38,972 nt of DNA, from contig JAITGC010000006.1 in the NCBI GenBank assembly GCA_031280915.1, positions 1 through 38,972 on the forward strand. The letters are read 5' to 3'. The DNA is from Desulfovibrio sp. Lineage in GTDB: Bacteria > Desulfobacterota > Desulfovibrionia > Desulfovibrionales > Desulfovibrionaceae. Below are positions 7,731 through 17,329 of this stretch, in pieces; the first letter of the stretch is position 1, and the number at the start of each line of letters is the position of its first letter. The translations under genes and the position numbers were made by a program. The notes beneath the pieces were generated by a model. The model was not told where the DNA came from and made no database searches. It saw nothing but the letters and a program-made list of their open reading frames with translations.

Positions 7731-9090
7731 AATCCGGCGTATTCACATGGTGGGCATAGGCGGCGCGGGGATGAGCGGTATAGCCGAGGTACTGCTGAAT
7801 CTCGGCTATGAAGTTTCCGGCTCCGATCTGGCCGAATCGGCGGCGGTCAAACATCTGCGGCGGCTCGGCGCGACGGTGACCGTCGGGCATGCCGCCGGAA
7901 ATGTGGGCGATGTGCAGGTACTGGTAAAGTCCACAGCGGTGGCGGCGGACAACCCTGAATTGGAAGAGGCGCGCCGGCGGAATATCGCCATAATTCCCCG
8001 TGCGGAGATGCTGGCGGAACTTATGCGCCTGCGCCAGGGTATCGCCATAGCCGGAACGCACGGCAAAACAACCACCACATCCCTGACAGCATGTATTTTT
8101 GACGCTGCCGGACTTGACCCCACCGTCATCATCGGCGGCCGGCTCAATGTTTACGGAACCAACGCCCACCTCGGGCACGGCGAATATCTTATTGCCGAGG
8201 CCGACGAGTCGGACGGCTCCTTCCTCTGCCTGCTGCCCATTATCAATATTGTCACCAATGTGGATTCCGATCACCTGGACCACTATAAAACCCGCCAGTC
8301 CATAGATGCGGCCTTTGTGCAATTCATGAACAAAGTGCCTTTTTACGGCATCAATGTGGTCTGCGGCGACGATCCCGGCATCCGCGCCCTTTTGTCCGAC
8401 ATCAAACGTTCCTACATGACTTACGGCTTCTCGGCGGGAAACCGTCTGCGCGCCGCGCCCACTTCCTGCGGACCGCAAAGCCGCTTTGAAGTGTGGCTCG
8501 GCGATGAAAAACTGGGAGAAGTTGTGCTTCCCCAACCAGGCCGTCACAACATTCTCAACGCCCTTGGGGCCATCGGGGCCGCCCTGGAAACAGGGATATC
8601 CTTCAAAGACTGCGTCAAGGGATTAAAAAACTTCAGCGGCGTGGGGCGGCGCTTTGAATTCAAGGGAGAAAAAAACGACGTTACCGTGGTGGATGACTAC
8701 GGCCACCATCCCGCTGAAATCGCGGCAACCCTGACCACGGCACGACAGGTCTTTCCCGGCCGCCGTCTCGTTGTGGCCTTTCAGCCGCATCGTTTTACCC
8801 GCACTCAAGCGCTTTTTGGAGAATTTTGCAATGTTTTCGAGTCAGCCGATCTGCTTTTGCTGACGGAAATATACCCGGCGGGAGAAAAGCCCATTCCCGG
8901 CGTTTCCAGCCAAAGCCTCGCCCAGGGCATTCAGCAGGTCACGGCGACGCCCGTGGCTCTTTTTCAGACTTTGGAAACGCTGGCGCGCAATCTCCCGGCA
9001 CATCTCAAGAAGGGAGACGTACTGCTCACCTTGGGCGCGGGCACCATCACACGGTTGGGAGCCATGTTTCTGGAGGGAAGGGATGCGTGA
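7720..9090 (+). CDS. murC: UDP-N-acetylmuramate--L-alanine ligase MurC
   Basis: Adds the first amino acid (L-Ala) to UDP-MurNAc, using ATP, in the cytoplasm. Mur-ligase features are visible in order: the N-terminal [15 protein letters not shown]ossmann motif, the P-loop [27 protein letters not shown], and the C-terminal [14 protein letters not shown]. At 456 residues it is full length. It overlaps murG at its start and murB at its end (GGATGCGTGA), so translation of the three is probably coupled. Confidence 0.97.
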   Translation: MKHKIRRIHMVGIGGAGMSGIAEVLLNLGYEVSGSDLAESAAVKHLRRLGATVTVGHAAGNVGDVQVLVKSTAVAADNPELEEARRRNIAIIPRAEMLAELMRLRQGIAIAGTHGKTTTTSLTACIFDAAGLDPTVIIGGRLNVYGTNAHLGHGEYLIAEADESDGSFLCLLPIINIVTNVDSDHLDHYKTRQSIDAAFVQFMNKVPFYGINVVCGDDPGIRALLSDIKRSYMTYGFSAGNRLRAAPTSCGPQSRFEVWLGDEKLGEVVLPQPGRHNILNALGAIGAALETGISFKDCVKGLKNFSGVGRRFEFKGEKNDVTVVDDYGHHPAEIAATLTTARQVFPGRRLVVAFQPHRFTRTQALFGEFCNVFESADLLLLTEIYPAGEKPIPGVSSQSLAQGIQQVTATPVALFQTLETLARNLPAHLKKGDVLLTLGAGTITRLGAMFLEGRDA

Positions 9091-9970
9091 AATTCCGGCG
9101 CCTTCACTTTCCGCGCGCACAACATTGCGCTTGGGCGGCCATGCCATTGCCGAACTCATTCTCGAGACGCCTGATGACCTGGACATTCTGCCGGAACGCC
9201 TGCGCTCCCTCGGCGGAACGCCCTTGGTGCTGGGCGCCGGGAGCAACATTCTGGCGCGTGACGGACAATTGCCTCTGGTGCTTGTGCGCCCCCTCTGCGC
9301 GCAGGAAATCACTGTGTCGGCCACTGAGGGCGAAAAAGTTTTTCTGCGCGTCGGCGCGGGAGCATCCATGGCCAGACTTTTGCGTTTCTGTCTAAAAAAT
9401 GAGCTTGCGGGCCTGGAGGGCCTTGTCGGCATACCAGGCAGCGTGGGCGGCTGCACCGCCATGAATGCCGGTTCCTTCGGCACTGAAATATCGGAATATA
9501 TTGCGAATATTCACATAGCCACAGATAACGGCGGAAAAAATGTGCCTGTTGCGGAGGCCGAATTCAGCTACCGGAGTTTCTCCATTCCCAAAGAAAAAAA
9601 AAATTTCATTATCTTAGAAGCAACATTTGTCTTGACCAAGTCCAAAAGGGATGGCATTAGTAAACGCATGTTTCACAACTTTTTTGAGAAAAAGTCTAAA
9701 CAACCTCTAACGGCTTGGAGCGCCGGCTGTATTTTTAAAAATCCGTCGCCGCAAACGCCGGCCGGTCGCTTGCTGGAAGAAGCCGGCTTCAAAGGAAAAC
9801 GCCGCGGAGGAGTGGCTTTTTCTTCTCTCCACGCCAATTTTTTGATTAACGAAGGCAAGGGCAGCGCCGAAGCCGCCCTGGATATGATTGACGAAGCCCA
9901 AGAGACGGTTCTGCGGCGCTTCGGAGTGAAATTGAGGCCCGAAGTCAGGATAGTTCCATGCCTCTTTTGA
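9083..9970 (+). CDS. murB: UDP-N-acetylenolpyruvoylglucosamine reductase MurB
   Basis: NADPH- and FAD-dependent enzyme that reduces UDP-enolpyruvyl-GlcNAc to UDP-MurNAc. The FAD-binding [12 protein letters not shown] and [14 protein letters not shown] motifs and the catalytic Glu in RPEVRIV are present. The proton donor position, Ser in E. coli, is Cys here (AGCIFKNP), as in some other bacteria. The size (295 residues) and lack of the extra insert suggest a type II MurB. A stretch around 9490-9720 is more AT-rich than its surroundings. It overlaps both neighbours by 8 to 13 bases. Confidence 0.96.
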   Translation: MREIPAPSLSARTTLRLGGHAIAELILETPDDLDILPERLRSLGGTPLVLGAGSNILARDGQLPLVLVRPLCAQEITVSATEGEKVFLRVGAGASMARLLRFCLKNELAGLEGLVGIPGSVGGCTAMNAGSFGTEISEYIANIHIATDNGGKNVPVAEAEFSYRSFSIPKEKKNFIILEATFVLTKSKRDGISKRMFHNFFEKKSKQPLTAWSAGCIFKNPSPQTPAGRLLEEAGFKGKRRGGVAFSSLHANFLINEGKGSAEAALDMIDEAQETVLRRFGVKLRPEVRIVPCLF

Positions 9971-10830
9971 AAAAATACGGCCGCAAATACCGCAACGCTT
10001 ATATCGAAGCCCGTCCCGACGAACAGGATGAGAAGCGTACCGGGTTCGTCAAACGCTTCAACCCGCTCAAAAAATTCAACAATTTTGAAAAAATAATAAA
10101 AAGCGGCACTATCGTCCTGCTGTTTGTCTGCGCTATCGGAGTCCTCGCGACCCTGCTCCGCCTCTCCGTCTGGCTTTACGATACGGCCGTAACCAGCAAT
10201 TTTTTTCAGACTAAACATGTGGATGTAGTGGGCAATGTCCGCCTTGAAAAAGAGATGGTTTTGCAATACAGCGGCATCCGGGAAGGGGAAAATTCGCTTT
10301 CCGTGAACATTGCCGACGCGGAGAGAGCGTTGCGCCGTACTCCGTGGGTAAAGGAAGTCTCCATAAAACGGCTGTTGCCGGACAGATTCGTCATAAGGCT
10401 GCAAGAACGCCTTCCGTCTTTCTGGCTGCACAAGGATGGCGTTTTATACTACGCCAATGAACGCGGCGAACCCATAGCCCCTGTGGAGAGGATAAACTTT
10501 CTCTCCCTGCCCACGCTGACCATAAAGCCGGGGGCTGAAGAAATTATTCCGTATCTTTCTCGTATGCTGAAAGACATGCGAAGCGGAGCGCTGCCGGTGG
10601 AATCCGGCGGCATAGCGCAGGTAACCGCCGAGTCCGGGGCCGTTGAAATTTATCTGGAAGACCGCGAGATGCGTCTTTCCATCGCCATTGACGACTGGAG
10701 CGGCAACCTTGTCAGAATGGGCATGGCTCTTGGAGACCTCGCGCGAAGACGCGAGTTGCAGAATGTGCGCCAGATTCGCGCCACAAACGGCAATGTGTGG
10801 GTTCTGTTCAACAAATCGCGGCAGGGCTGA
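9958..10830 (+). CDS. ftsQ: Cell division protein FtsQ
   Basis: Bitopic inner-membrane divisome protein that recruits FtsB/FtsL. About 50 basic cytoplasmic residues are followed by one membrane helix (IVLLFVCAIGVLATLLRLSVW, roughly 52-72), a POTRA domain (HVDVVGNVRLEKEMVLQYSG to WVKEVSIKRLLPDRF) and the beta domain. The length (290) is typical. It starts within the end of murB and is followed by ftsA after 62 bases. Confidence 0.93.
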   Translation: MPLLKKYGRKYRNAYIEARPDEQDEKRTGFVKRFNPLKKFNNFEKIIKSGTIVLLFVCAIGVLATLLRLSVWLYDTAVTSNFFQTKHVDVVGNVRLEKEMVLQYSGIREGENSLSVNIADAERALRRTPWVKEVSIKRLLPDRFVIRLQERLPSFWLHKDGVLYYANERGEPIAPVERINFLSLPTLTIKPGAEEIIPYLSRMLKDMRSGALPVESGGIAQVTAESGAVEIYLEDREMRLSIAIDDWSGNLVRMGMALGDLARRRELQNVRQIRATNGNVWVLFNKSRQG

Positions 10831-10892
10831 AACATCCCTGCCCTGTATCGGCTTCAAAGGTACGAGGAAGGCGTGGTTTGTGAGGGGAAGAT

Positions 10893-12134
10893 ATGAGCAA
10901 TAGGCCCAACTTGATAGTGGGACTTGACATCGGCACCACGAAGATATGCGCTGTGGTGGGAGAACTGCAGGAGTCCGGCTTTGTGGATGTCGTGGGCGTG
11001 GGCGAAAGCGACTCAACAGGACTGCGCAAAGGTGTGGTCGTCAACATAGAGCAAACCGTGCAATCCATTCGTAAAGCGGTGGAAAACGCGGAACTCATGG
11101 CCGGCTGTGAAATTCATTCCGTTTATGTCGGGATAGCCGGCAGCCACATTATGGGCATCAACAGCCATGGCGTTATCGCCGTCAAGGGAGGAGAGGTCGC
11201 CCGACATGATGTGGACAGGGCCATTGACGCGGCGAGAGCGGTTGCCATCCCGGCTGACCGTGAAGTCATCCATATCCTCCCGCAGGAATATATTGTGGAT
11301 GCCCAGCGCGGCATAACCGACCCGCTGGGCATGGCCGGAGTGCGCCTTGAAGTGAAAGTGCATATTGTCACCGGCGCAGTTTCATCCGCCCAGAATATTG
11401 TGCGTTCATGCAGCCGCAGCAGCCTTGACGTCGCGGACATCGCCCTGGAATCTCTGGCTTCGGCCAAGGCCGTGCTGACGGAGGAAGAGCGCGAAATCGG
11501 CGTCGCCCTGGTGGACTTGGGCGGCGGTACCACAGATATCGCCGTTTTCGCCAATGACGCCATCAAACACACCGCTGTTCTGGCCGTCGGCGGACAGAAT
11601 CTCTCCAATGACATCGCCCTCGGTCTGCGTACGCCTATGGGTTCAGCCGAACGCATCAAGATCAAATATGGCTGCGCCCTGGCGGATATGGTTCGTTCCA
11701 ACGAATTCATTGAAGTTCCCAGCGTGGGGGGGAGGGAACCAAAACGTCTTTCACGCCAGGTGCTGGCCGAAATTTGTGAGCCGCGCATGGAGGAAATTCT
11801 GTATCTTGTGGACCAGACGCTCATCAAGTCCGGCTACAAGGATATGATAGGCGCCGGCATTGTACTGACGGGCGGCACCTCGCTGATACACGGCTGTCAG
11901 GAACTTGGCGAACAAATTTTCAATCTGCCCACGCGCATAGGCTATCCGCGCGATGTGGGCGGGCTGAAAGACATCGTGAACAGCCCGAAATACTCCACCG
12001 CTGTCGGCTTGTTGCGCTACGGCGCTGAACGGGAAGCGGGCGGGCAAAAAAAATTTGACCCCAGAGGCACTGAAACCGGCGTTTTTATCGCCATACTTTC
12101 GCGCTTTAAAAAATGGTTCAAGGATGTCTCTTAA
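10893..12134 (+). CDS. ftsA: Cell division protein FtsA
   Basis: Actin-like ATPase that tethers FtsZ filaments to the membrane. It shows the phosphate-1 motif GLDIGTTKICAVVGE, phosphate-2 LVDLGGGTTDIAVF, the adenosine motif GIVLTGGTSLIHG, and a C-terminal amphipathic membrane-targeting helix (LSRFKKWFKDVS). The length (413) is standard. The ATG follows GAGGGGAAGAT. The region between ftsA and ftsZ is filled by a repeat element. Confidence 0.96.
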   Translation: MSNRPNLIVGLDIGTTKICAVVGELQESGFVDVVGVGESDSTGLRKGVVVNIEQTVQSIRKAVENAELMAGCEIHSVYVGIAGSHIMGINSHGVIAVKGGEVARHDVDRAIDAARAVAIPADREVIHILPQEYIVDAQRGITDPLGMAGVRLEVKVHIVTGAVSSAQNIVRSCSRSSLDVADIALESLASAKAVLTEEEREIGVALVDLGGGTTDIAVFANDAIKHTAVLAVGGQNLSNDIALGLRTPMGSAERIKIKYGCALADMVRSNEFIEVPSVGGREPKRLSRQVLAEICEPRMEEILYLVDQTLIKSGYKDMIGAGIVLTGGTSLIHGCQELGEQIFNLPTRIGYPRDVGGLKDIVNSPKYSTAVGLLRYGAEREAGGQKKFDPRGTETGVFIAILSRFKKWFKDVS

Positions 12135-12300
12135 AGCAATTGCGGGGCGAATGCATCGCCGCTCACTGCCAAGACGCAGGCGAAATTCATTTGCGTCGTT
12201 AAGCGCCGCAGCAAGTGTTGAAGTTAATTTGATCCAGAGCATTCTACGCTTAAGATTGTCCCTTGACGGCGAAGCAAATTCGCCTTGCGACAATCTTGCG
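12129..12300. repeat. Intergenic repeat element between ftsA and ftsZ
   Basis: It begins at the ftsA stop (TAAAGCAATTGC). Bases 12148-12230 match 13882-13962 closely (shared TCACTGCCAAG, GTTAAGCGCCGCAGCAAGTG). Next comes a nested hairpin: AAGATTGTC (12252-12260) pairs with GACAATCTT (12289-12297), with GGCGAA/TTCGCC inside. The inner core is shared with the element at 36062-36103 while the outer arms differ. No gene is supported in 12135-12410. Confidence 0.7.
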
Positions 12301-12410
12301 GCAAGGAGATGCGGCCCCCGATGCGGATTGGGCTCCGCCCGGGAGATATGCTTTTTTCACCTTAAGGAAATGCCGCGCGGGCAAAGCTGGCAAGCAACAA
12401 GGGAGGCGTT

Positions 12411-13703
12411 ATGGCTCAGTCGATTGTGAACGACATTGACATTTCCTCGGCGATTACCGCCAAAATCAAGGTCATCGGCATTGGAGGGGGCGGCGGCAAT
12501 GCCGTGCAAAAAATGGTGACCTCCGGTCTGCAAGGTGTGCAGTTCGTCTGCGCCAACACCGATTTGCAGCATCTGGAAAACAAAATGGAAGCCCCCATCA
12601 AAATCCAACTGGGGAAAAAATTGACCGCCGGTCTGGGCGCCGGCGGCAAACCCATTGTGGGGCAAGACGCCGCCGTTGAAAGCAAGGCGGATATCCGCGA
12701 CGCCCTTTCCGACGCGGATATGGTTTTTGTGACCGCTGGCATGGGCGGCGGCACCGGTACCGGCGCGGCTCCGGTCATCGCCCAGATAGCCAAGGAGCTT
12801 GGCGCCCTGACGGTGGGCGTGGTCACCAAGCCCTTTGCCTTTGAAGGCCCCCAGCGCATGCGGGCTGCAGAAGAAGGTCTGGCGAACCTCAAACAACATG
12901 TTGATTGCCTGATCACCGTGCCTAATGACCGGCTGATGGCCTTTGCGCCCAAAAAGACCCCCTTCAATGAACTGCTGCAAAAAGCCAATGATGTCCTTTT
13001 CTATGCCGTAAAGGGCATCTCCGATGTTATTCTCGGAGGCGGCCTCATAAATGTTGACTTCGCCGATGTGCGGACAACCATGTCCGAGCCTGGCTTGGCT
13101 CTCATGGGCACCGGCATCGCTTCGGGCGAAAACCGCGCCCGCGAAGCGACGCAACGCGCCATCATGAGCCCCCTGCTGGAAGACGTGGCTCTGGAGAACG
13201 CCAAGGCCGTACTCTATAATATCACGGCTTCCATGGACATCACTGGCGAGGAAATTTCGGAAATCGGCAACATCATCGCGGACGCGATGCCGCCGGATGC
13301 AAGAATAACATTCGGCGTACTGTACGACGAAAACGCGGGAGACGAAATCCGCGTCACCGTCATCGCCACCGGCATTGAACCCACTGTGACCGCCAAACCG
13401 GCTTCCGCCACAGTGACGACGTTTCCAACTCCGGGGGCGAAAACACAGCAAGGCCGCCTCTTGCCCCATTCTGACCAAAACGAGGAAAGGGAAACGTCTT
13501 CCTCGTGGGCCGGAGGCAAATCGCGCGGGGAACAGATAAAAACATGGGTGAGCGGCTCGGACAGCCGGATTCCTCCATACACGCGCAAAAGGAATACCCT
13601 TGGCGGAAACGAAGGCCCGCGGCATAATCCCGGCCATGAAGACTGGATTTTCAACGAAGACGAATTCGATATTCCGTCATTTATCAGAATGCAGGCGGAT
13701 TAG
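12411..13703 (+). CDS. ftsZ: Cell division GTPase FtsZ
   Basis: Tubulin-like GTPase that forms the Z ring. Motifs are IGIGGGGGNAVQKMV at the N-terminus, the tubulin signature GMGGGTGTGAAPVIA, the T7 loop NVDFADVRT, and after a ~100-residue variable linker the C-terminal peptide DIPSFIRMQAD that binds FtsA. It has 430 residues. GGGAGGCGTT precedes the ATG. It ends the cluster and is followed by a strong terminator. Confidence 0.98.
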   Translation: MAQSIVNDIDISSAITAKIKVIGIGGGGGNAVQKMVTSGLQGVQFVCANTDLQHLENKMEAPIKIQLGKKLTAGLGAGGKPIVGQDAAVESKADIRDALSDADMVFVTAGMGGGTGTGAAPVIAQIAKELGALTVGVVTKPFAFEGPQRMRAAEEGLANLKQHVDCLITVPNDRLMAFAPKKTPFNELLQKANDVLFYAVKGISDVILGGGLINVDFADVRTTMSEPGLALMGTGIASGENRAREATQRAIMSPLLEDVALENAKAVLYNITASMDITGEEISEIGNIIADAMPPDARITFGVLYDENAGDEIRVTVIATGIEPTVTAKPASATVTTFPTPGAKTQQGRLLPHSDQNEERETSSSWAGGKSRGEQIKTWVSGSDSRIPPYTRKRNTLGGNEGPRHNPGHEDWIFNEDEFDIPSFIRMQAD

Positions 13704-13762
13704 CCCGACATTCTGCCCCCAATATTTTCAGGGCTACGCCTCTTCGCCCTGAAATGCCCGCC

Positions 13763-13795
13763 AGGAGGCCCACTGTGGGCCTCCTCGCGTGTTTT
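13763..13795 (+). terminator. Rho-independent terminator after ftsZ
   Basis: A perfect 10-bp stem (aggaggccca / tgggcctcct) with a CTG loop, followed by cgcgtgtttt, lies 60 bases after the ftsZ stop. Confidence 0.85.
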
Positions 13796-13835
13796 ATAAG
13801 GCTCGCGCCATCCCAAAAAAACCCACATATCGCAA

Positions 13836-13980
13836 CCCCGCAGCCAGGGCAATTTCACTTTGAAATTGCCCTGGCTGCGGGGTGAATGCAAAAGCCGTTC
13901 ACTGCCAAGGCATAGGCGAAATTTACTTTCGCCGTTAAGCGCCGCAGCAAGTGCTAACGTTAATTTGCCCTATTGATCCG
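13836..13980. repeat. Intergenic repeat element with a perfect 22-bp hairpin
   Basis: Bases 13836-13857 and 13861-13882 are exact inverse complements around a 3-base loop (ctt). The inner part (GCAATTTCACTTTGAAATTGC) recurs in the element after the outer-membrane gene at 22621. The flank 13882-13962 matches the ftsA-ftsZ element. It lies between the ftsZ terminator and rpmB (minus). Confidence 0.75.
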
Positions 13981-13985
13981 TGAAA

Positions 13986-14192
13986 TTATCCTCTGACAGC
14001 GAGGGGCTTGACCACAGCGCCCGAACGCAGACAACGCGTGCAGACCATGAGGGTGCACACTCTTCCGTTGGAAAACTGGTGGCGCACACGCTGCAAGTTG
14101 GGGTTGAAGCGGCGTTTTGTCTTGATGTTGGAATGGCTCACAAGATTGCCCACCTGCGGTTTTTTACCGCAAAAAATGCATTCTTTGCTCAT
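13986..14192 (-). CDS. rpmB: 50S ribosomal protein L28
   Basis: A 68-residue ribosomal large-subunit protein. It begins [16 protein letters not shown] and carries two CxxC pairs (CIFC and CTRC), the zinc-binding (C+) form of L28. [11 protein letters not shown] is typical of the family. The start at 14192 has GGAGG 8 bases upstream; the frame continues further upstream but only through leader sequence. The gene stands alone, convergent with the ftsZ cluster and divergent from hynBA. Confidence 0.95.
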   Translation of the reverse strand: MSKECIFCGKKPQVGNLVSHSNIKTKRRFNPNLQRVRHQFSNGRVCTLMVCTRCLRSGAVVKPLAVRG

Positions 14193-14213
14193 TGTTTGTC
14201 CTCCATAGGCGGC

Positions 14214-14240
14214 AAAAACCGGCCTTGCCGGTTTGGGCCG
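14214..14240 (-). promoter_or_regulatory. Terminator-like hairpin in the rpmB leader
   Basis: On the minus strand AAACCGGC-AAG-GCCGGTTT is followed by more T (five Ts in all), just before the rpmB ribosome-binding site; outer bases GCGGC/GCCGC can lengthen it. A small hairpin GCATTT-atcg-AAATGC comes first (near 14240-14255). It lies downstream of the likely promoter at 14268-14296, so it may attenuate rpmB. Inferred from structure only. Confidence 0.5.
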
Positions 14241-14267
14241 CAAGCATTTCGATAAATGCGAAGAGGT

Positions 14268-14296
14268 TTTTTAGCCCATACCGGCATAAAATGCAA
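14268..14296 (-). promoter_or_regulatory. Probable sigma-70 promoter of rpmB
   Basis: On the minus strand TTGCAT and TAAAAA are 17 bases apart, about 75 bases before the rpmB start. No gene lies between. Confidence 0.55.
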
Positions 14297-14444
14297 GGCA
14301 ATTCCGGCACGTTTTCCCCTGCTGAATTGTATATGGCATATTTCTGCTTCACGGCTCGTATAGGCGCCGCGCATCACGCGACAAGGCAAAAGATGGAGAA
14401 ATAATTCCGCACACCGATTGACTGCCTCAACTTCACAGTATATA

Positions 14445-14475
14445 TTGACGCGTACTTAAACAGGCGGGACATAAA
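14445..14475 (+). promoter_or_regulatory. Candidate hynBA promoter
   Basis: TTGACG at 14445-14450 and ACATAA at 14469-14474 (18 bases apart) lie about 60 bases before hynB. The -10 match is modest. The remainder of 14297-14537 holds nothing else I can support. Confidence 0.35.
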
Positions 14476-14537
14476 CCGGGGCATTCGCCAGAATCAGAAA
14501 GGCCCGGCCCGCATATCATCTTTGCCAGGAGGCTATT

Positions 14538-15485
14538 ATGCGCATCGCTGTGGGTCTGGGCAAAAATAGCGGAGAGGAACGCCTTGAAAAACAGGGCATA
14601 ACCCGCCGCGATTTTATGAAATTCTGTACCGCTGTCGCGGTGACGATGGGCATGGGGCCGGCTTTTGCCGGTAACGTGGCGGCGGCTTTGACGGGGCGGC
14701 GGCCTTCAGTGGTGTATCTGCACATGGCGGAATGCACGGGCTGCTCCGAGGCGCTTCTGCGCACCTACAAACCGTTTATTGACGCGCTCATCCTTGACAC
14801 CATCTCTCTGGATTACCATGAAACCATCATGGCCGCCGCCGGCGATGCCGCGGAAGACGCGCTGAATCAGGCGGTGGACGGCCCCGACGGCTTCATCTGC
14901 GTTGTCGAGGGCGCCGTTCCCACGGCTTTGAACGGCAAATACGGCTATGTGGCCGGGCACACCATGTTTGACATCTGCAAACGCATTCTTCCCAAAGCCA
15001 AGGCGGTGGTGTGCATGGGCACCTGCGCCTGTTTCGGCGGGGTGCAGGCGGCCAAACCCAATCCCACGGCGGCCAAGGGCATCAATGATTGTTTCGCCGA
15101 TCTCGGCGTCAAGGCCATCAACATCGCCGGCTGTCCTCCCAATCCTCTCAATCTGGTGGGTGCCCTGGTGGCTTTTCTGAATGGCGACAAGATCGAACTG
15201 GATGAACTTGGCCGTCCGACTCTCTTCTTCGGCCAGAGCGTCCACGATCTTTGCGAACGCCGTAAATTCTTTGAGGAAGGCAAACTCGCGCCCTCCTTCA
15301 ATTCCCAGGAAGCGCGCGACGGCTGGTGTCTGTATGACCTTGGCTGCAAAGGCCCGCAAACATACAATAATTGCCCCAAGGTGCTGTTTAACGAAACAAA
15401 CTGGCCGGTGCGCGCCGGACATCCCTGTATCGGGTGCAGCGAACCTGATTTCTGGGATTCCATGACGCCGTTCTATCAGAGCTAG
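14538..15485 (+). CDS. hynB: Periplasmic [NiFe] hydrogenase small subunit
   Basis: Electron-transfer subunit of the periplasmic uptake hydrogenase. It carries three iron-sulfur clusters from the Ni-Fe site to cytochrome c3. A twin-arginine signal is present (TRRDFMKF at 22-29, then a hydrophobic run ending near AGNVAAA). The cluster ligands are readable: [14 protein letters not shown] and AGCPPNP for the proximal cluster, and later [22 protein letters not shown] and HPCIGCSE for the distal and medial clusters. At 315 residues it has the usual D. vulgaris/D. gigas length. AGGAGG precedes the ATG; hynA follows after 12 bases. Confidence 0.96.
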   Translation: MRIAVGLGKNSGEERLEKQGITRRDFMKFCTAVAVTMGMGPAFAGNVAAALTGRRPSVVYLHMAECTGCSEALLRTYKPFIDALILDTISLDYHETIMAAAGDAAEDALNQAVDGPDGFICVVEGAVPTALNGKYGYVAGHTMFDICKRILPKAKAVVCMGTCACFGGVQAAKPNPTAAKGINDCFADLGVKAINIAGCPPNPLNLVGALVAFLNGDKIELDELGRPTLFFGQSVHDLCERRKFFEEGKLAPSFNSQEARDGWCLYDLGCKGPQTYNNCPKVLFNETNWPVRAGHPCIGCSEPDFWDSMTPFYQS

Positions 15486-15497
15486 GGAGAAAAAACC

Positions 15498-17183
15498 ATG
15501 AGTCAAACCATAAAAACGGCCCAGAGCAATTACACCGGCCCGGTGGTGGTTGATCCGCTCACACGCATTGAAGGTCACCTGCGTGTTGAAGTGGAGGTCG
15601 CCAACGGAAAAATCAAAGAAGCCCGGACTTGCGGCACTCTGTTCCGCGGCCTGGAAACCATTCTGAGAGGACGCGACCCGCGCGACGCTCAGCATTTCAC
15701 CCAGCGCACCTGCGGCGTTTGCACATTTACCCACGCGCTGGCCTCCACACGGGCGCTGGAAGACGCCATAAAAAAGCCCATACCGGCCAACGCCACGTAC
15801 ATCCGCAATCTGGTTCTGGGAATGCTGTTCCTGCATGACCATCTTGTGCATTTTTACCATCTGCACGCCCTTGACTTCGTTGACGTGACGGCGGCCCTCC
15901 AGGCGGATCCGGAAAAAGCCGCCAAAATCGCCACCTCCATATCCAACCGCAAAGTCAAGGCCGACGATTACAGGGCGGTACAGGCAAAACTCAAGGCATT
16001 TGTGGACAGCGGCCAGCTCGGCCCCTTCACCAACGCCTACTTCCTGGGCGGGCATCCGGCCTATCAACTTGAGCCGGAAGTCAATCTCATCGCCACGGCC
16101 GACTATCTCCAGGCTTTGCGTATCCAGGTGGAAAGCGCACGGGCCATGGCCGTTTTCGGCGCCAAAAACCCCCATGTCCAGTTTATGGTGGGCGGCGGCG
16201 TCACCAACTACGAGGCCCTCACGCCCGAACGTATCAAGGAATTTCGCGATCTGTACAAAAAGTCACGCGAATTCATTGAGCAGTGCTATATCCCTGACCT
16301 TCTGGCGGTGGCCGGGGCCTATAAAAACTGGGCTTCCATCGGCGGCACCCGGAATTTCATGACCTTCGGCGAATTTCCGGCGGCGGGCGGCGAACGGGAT
16401 CTGGACAGCCGCTGGCTCAAGCCCGGTATTATTTACAACCGCAAGATCAATGAACTGCAAAAGTTCGAGCCGGCCAAAATCCAGGAACACGTCCGCCACA
16501 GTTGGTATGAAGGCGACAAGGCCCATGTGCCTTATGAGGGCGAGACAAAGCCGGCTTTCACCAAAATGGGCGACAAGGATCGCTATTCCTGGCTCAAAGC
16601 CCCGCGTTACGACAATCACGCTGTGGAAACCGGCCCCCTGGCCCAGGTGCTGGTGTCTTACGCGCAGGGCGATAAAACAATCAAGCCCCTGGTTGACCTT
16701 GTGCTCAAAAAACTGGGCGTCGGCCCTGAAGCCCTTTTCTCCACCCTCGGCCGCACGGCCGCGCGCGGCATTGAAACCTTGGCCATTGCCCAGCAAATGG
16801 AACACTGGCTCAATGAATACGAAGCCAATATCGGCAAGGGCGACAAAAAAATCGTGGAAGATTACGATGCGCCCAAGAACGCCAGAGGCGTCGGTTTTGT
16901 TAATGCTCCGCGCGGGGGTCTCTCCCATTGGCTGGTTACGGACGAAAACGCGAAAATTTCCAACTTCCAGCTTGTGGTGCCGACCACTTGGAATCTGGGC
17001 CCGCGCGACGCCCAGAATGTGCCCGGCGCGGCCGAAGAAGCCCTTGTGGGTACTCCCATCGCAGACCCCAAACGCCCTGTGGAAATTCTGCGCACCATCC
17101 ACTCCTTTGACCCCTGTATCGCCTGCGCCGTACACGTCATAGACGGCCAGACCAACGAAGTGCACAAATTCCGCGTGTTGTGA
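15498..17183 (+). CDS. hynA: Periplasmic [NiFe] hydrogenase large subunit
   Basis: Catalytic subunit (561 residues) that oxidises or makes H2 in the periplasm; it has no signal and would be carried out folded with HynB by the Tat system. N-terminal metal ligands are in RTCGVCTFTHALAS and the C-terminal pair in DPCIACAVH. The tail VIDGQTNEVHKFRVL follows, which a maturation endopeptidase removes after the His. Most relatives read RICGVC; here Thr replaces Ile beside the first Cys. No endopeptidase or accessory gene follows in this window, so maturation must come from elsewhere. Overall sequence tracks the D. vulgaris Miyazaki type closely. Confidence 0.96.
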   Translation: MSQTIKTAQSNYTGPVVVDPLTRIEGHLRVEVEVANGKIKEARTCGTLFRGLETILRGRDPRDAQHFTQRTCGVCTFTHALASTRALEDAIKKPIPANATYIRNLVLGMLFLHDHLVHFYHLHALDFVDVTAALQADPEKAAKIATSISNRKVKADDYRAVQAKLKAFVDSGQLGPFTNAYFLGGHPAYQLEPEVNLIATADYLQALRIQVESARAMAVFGAKNPHVQFMVGGGVTNYEALTPERIKEFRDLYKKSREFIEQCYIPDLLAVAGAYKNWASIGGTRNFMTFGEFPAAGGERDLDSRWLKPGIIYNRKINELQKFEPAKIQEHVRHSWYEGDKAHVPYEGETKPAFTKMGDKDRYSWLKAPRYDNHAVETGPLAQVLVSYAQGDKTIKPLVDLVLKKLGVGPEALFSTLGRTAARGIETLAIAQQMEHWLNEYEANIGKGDKKIVEDYDAPKNARGVGFVNAPRGGLSHWLVTDENAKISNFQLVVPTTWNLGPRDAQNVPGAAEEALVGTPIADPKRPVEILRTIHSFDPCIACAVHVIDGQTNEVHKFRVL

Positions 17184-17205
17184 TCTGAACAAAACATACG
17201 ACCAG

Positions 17206-17242
17206 AAAAAAGGGCGGGGATATGATGTCCCTGCCCTTTTTT
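17206..17242 (+). terminator. Terminator after hynA
   Basis: AAAAAAGGGC pairs with GCCCTTTTTT, with GGGA/TCCC inside and a short loop. It lies 22 bases past hynA. With A and T runs on both sides it may act in both directions, but no minus-strand gene ends here. Confidence 0.85.
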
Positions 17243-17262
17243 CCGGCAAAATCCATCCTGTT

Positions 17263-17312
17263 TAGAGCATTTTCACTTTGACGGTCAAACATTTTCAATG
17301 TTAAACCGCTCC
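17263..17312. repeat. Short copy of the intergenic element
   Basis: TAGAGCATTTTCACTTTG is joined directly to TCAAACATTTTCAATGTTAAACCGCTC. These are the two ends of the longer elements at 29291 and 36040, with the ~130-base middle missing. It lies between the convergent hynA and guaA genes. Confidence 0.7.
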
Positions 17313-17329
17313 AATCCCCCTCTACCCGC

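Noticed and set aside
14164-14352. Minus-strand 62-residue frame upstream of rpmB
   Set aside because: It spans the likely rpmB promoter and leader and looks like leader read-through, with no ribosome-binding site of its own.
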